A DNA stretch of 14,877 nt from Bacteroidales bacterium. GTDB lineage: Bacteria > Bacteroidota > Bacteroidia > Bacteroidales > Muribaculaceae. The notes below the pieces were generated by a model. It was not told where the DNA came from and did no database searches. It was given only the letters and a program-made list of their open reading frames with translations. The DNA is taken from assembly GCA_900770215.1 (NCBI GenBank), contig CAAGJW010000038.1:1-14877 (forward strand), written 5' to 3'. This document shows positions 13,347 through 14,877 of the stretch, one piece after another. The number at the start of each line of letters is the position of its first letter. The stretch's first letter is position 1. The position numbers were made by a program, and so were the translations under genes.

Positions 13347-14525
13347 TTATTTCAGCATCTTGGTAGCGCTCTGGCTGCCGTCGCTGTAGCGGGTGACCAC
13401 GATGTTGACGCCCTCAAATGGCTCGTTGCTCACCTGGCCTTGCAGGTTCACATAGTGCTTGCCGGCTACTACCTTCTCGGCAGTCACGTCCTTCACGCCA
13501 GTCAGCTCGTGAGGATAGGTGAAGAATGTGGTAGTGCTCACGTTGCCGTTCTCGTCGGCAAAGAAGATCTTGGTGTCAGTGCACTTGTTGATCCAGTAGC
13601 CAGTAGTCGAGAGCAGTGTCCAAGCACTGGTCAGGTTGATTTGTGCGGGATGACCAGCGCCAGTGCCAGTGATGTTGGCAGTAGTGTCGCCAGCTGCAGT
13701 GTAGCCAATCGTGAAGAAGGTGCCATAGGTGTCACCCTGGTCCAGCACATACTGCTTGGGAATCACTACTGTAGAGTCGGCATTCTTTGTCAGGGTAACT
13801 ACACAGCCAAAGTCGGCATAGTTCGACAGCATCACTGCAGAGTCGGTCTGCTCGACATAGAGCATCACGTTCTTGGCGCCCTTGCCAGTCTGGTTATAGG
13901 TCATGCGGGCATTGGGCTTGTTGAAGAAGTTGCCTTGGAACATCAGATCGCCGAAGTAGTAGCCTGCATATTGGCCAGTGACAATGAAGCATGCCCACAT
14001 GCTGGTGATAACCATGCTGCCGTCGTCTTGGATAACGCCTTGGATGGGATCGGTCGTCTTGGTCACATTGCCCTGGTCGTCGATGCTTATGCAATACATC
14101 TTGCAGTCGCCATAGCTGTCCCCGCCCTTGTACAGGTTGGTACCTGAGGGAATAGTGAAGGTGCCGTTGGCAGCGTCGACCTTGGCTTTCACGTCGAAGA
14201 CATAGTTGTCGCTGATGCCTGCAAAGTTCTTGAAGGTGATCGAGTCGCCCGTTGCGGTCACGGTGGTAGTGCCTGCGCTATAGTAGCTGTCGCTCGTCAC
14301 AGGGACGTTGGTCTCGATATAGGTCCCAGCCAGCTCGCTGGCACTTGAAACCTTGGCACGCACTTTCTTTGCTTTCTGAGCAAAGGGAGAATTGCTACGG
14401 AAGCTGTTCACATTCACCTTGGCGTTGGTGGGCGTGAAACTGCGGGTAGAGGTCTCCATTGTGGTAGCGGCACTTGCTGTCATGGCGATTGCAAGAGCAG
14501 CGATTGCAAGTAAAGATTTCTTCAT
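13347..14525 (-). CDS. Secreted protein with type IX-like C-terminal sorting region
   Basis: The 392-residue protein begins with a clear signal peptide (MKK, then a LLAIAALAIA core, cut near ASA-A at 19-20), so it leaves the cytoplasm. The mature part is rich in Thr, Ser, Asn and Gly and in beta-strand-like segments, with a few Cys (for example CKMYC near residue 140), and shows no catalytic motif that I recognise. The last 49 or so residues (from about 344) run VKDVTAEKVVAGKHYVNLQG, then GVNIVVTRYSDGS, ending in Lys. This resembles the type IX C-terminal sorting tails of Bacteroidota (a YxLQG turn, then a GxxIV strand, then a basic end), which would direct it to the cell surface or outside. 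Codon choice looks less GC-heavy than in the neighbours. The gene is convergent with the one at 11762, and they share a terminator. Function is unknown. Confidence 0.72.
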   Translation of the reverse strand: MKKSLLAIAALAIAMTASAATTMETSTRSFTPTNAKVNVNSFRSNSPFAQKAKKVRAKVSSASELAGTYIETNVPVTSDSYYSAGTTTVTATGDSITFKNFAGISDNYVFDVKAKVDAANGTFTIPSGTNLYKGGDSYGDCKMYCISIDDQGNVTKTTDPIQGVIQDDGSMVITSMWACFIVTGQYAGYYFGDLMFQGNFFNKPNARMTYNQTGKGAKNVMLYVEQTDSAVMLSNYADFGCVVTLTKNADSTVVIPKQYVLDQGDTYGTFFTIGYTAAGDTTANITGTGAGHPAQINLTSAWTLLSTTGYWINKCTDTKIFFADENGNVSTTTFFTYPHELTGVKDVTAEKVVAGKHYVNLQGQVSNEPFEGVNIVVTRYSDGSQSATKMLK

Positions 14526-14877
14526 AATGTTTTGTTTAAAGAGTTAATAAAATAGGATATTCTGTGTTATCTCATTTGCATAAATAAAATACCTAATCCT
14601 AATCAAGTATTATAATTTGTTTACAAAGAAAATATAATTTTTTATAATTTGCAACTTTTTCGGTCAAAAATCTTCGTGACACTGAAAAAAAACACGGCTC
14701 TTTCATTTAAGATTGTTTTGGCCTGTCAAAATTAAGGTTATTTTATAGCGGGCGTCCAGACGGTTTTTCCCGCCCGATTCATGGCTTTTCCCCATTGCTT
14801 TTGGCAGTCGCAGGATGTGGGCGCGCTGCAATCTAATTTCTTAAAAATCAGGAAAATAAGTGGTTTAAAAAATTGGC
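14526..14877. other. AT-rich intergenic DNA with no supported gene
   Basis: This 352-base stretch holds the leader and promoter of the secreted-protein gene and otherwise no gene that I can support. TATAATTTG occurs twice, at 14611-14619 and 14643-14651. CGGGCG (14749-14754) and CGCCCG (14771-14776) can pair across a 16-base loop, possibly the end structure of a transcript arriving from the left or right. A further - strand TAATTTTG (the + strand CAAAATTA at 14727-14734) is another possible -7 element. Confidence 0.6.
14624..14654 (-). promoter_or_regulatory. Promoter of the secreted-protein gene
   Basis: On the - strand a -33 TTG (complement of 14652-14654) and a -7-like TTTCTTTG (complement of 14624-14631, one mismatch to TAnnTTTG) are separated by exactly 20 bases. 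This is the same spacing seen before panC. Transcription would start near 14617 and give a leader of about 90 bases. Confidence 0.5.

Noticed and set aside
13329..14147. 272-codon open frame on the + strand opposite the secreted protein
   Set aside because: It begins inside the terminator region. The - strand frame has a signal peptide, sorting tail and promoter.
1..14877. tRNA, rRNA, CRISPR arrays, transposases, phage or toxin-antitoxin genes
   Set aside because: I looked in the gaps and frames and saw no cloverleaf with a TTCGA-type arm, no regular repeat-spacer array and no transposase or integrase motif.

Overview
The window looks like chromosome of a member of the Bacteroidota, most likely a gut Bacteroidales (Muribaculaceae- or Prevotella-like; the genus cannot be fixed from this sequence alone). 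The grounds are: several genes are preceded by matches to the Bacteroidota housekeeping -7 element TAnnTTTG and mostly lack a Shine-Dalgarno sequence; the PanB sequence carries a DSASNV variant that I associate with this phylum; a secreted protein ends in a type IX secretion-like tail; and coding DNA is GC-rich with AT-rich intergenic gaps. Everything is ordinary, compact chromosome. I see no tRNA, rRNA, CRISPR array, insertion sequence or phage gene.

Left part (237-5534, all + strand) is a tightly packed run that could be one operon: a PlsB/PlsC-like acyltransferase, a membrane-anchored metallophosphoesterase, the RNA-binding factor Tex, a short divergent FolK (HPPK), and a small DUF1232-like membrane protein. 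Gaps are 29 and 49 bases, and the last two junctions overlap. Next comes a stand-alone glutaminyl-tRNA synthetase gene (5636-7357) with its own -7 element and a double hairpin downstream.

The middle (7627-11675) is dominated by pantothenate (vitamin B5) synthesis. panC and panD form a + strand pair. After an outer-membrane beta-barrel gene, panB lies on the - strand. A Rossmann/DUF2520 NAD(P)-dependent reductase-like gene is divergent from panB, and the two share a very short control region whose -7 elements form a perfect inverted repeat. No panE-type ketopantoate reductase is in the window, so the DUF2520 protein is a reasonable but unproven candidate for that step.

The right part holds an unrecognised 478-residue single-pass membrane protein with a Pro/Glu-rich linker (11762-13198). 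A 32-base perfect palindrome with T-tracts on both sides follows, acting as a two-way terminator. Last is a - strand secreted protein with a signal peptide and a sorting-domain-like C-terminus (13347-14525). The final 350 bases contain that gene's promoter and AT-rich DNA with no gene that I can support.

The least explained items are the panB/DUF2520 divergent control region with its 8-codon upstream ORF, the 478-residue membrane protein, and the divergent FolK. I do not see clear evidence of a wholly new multi-gene system.
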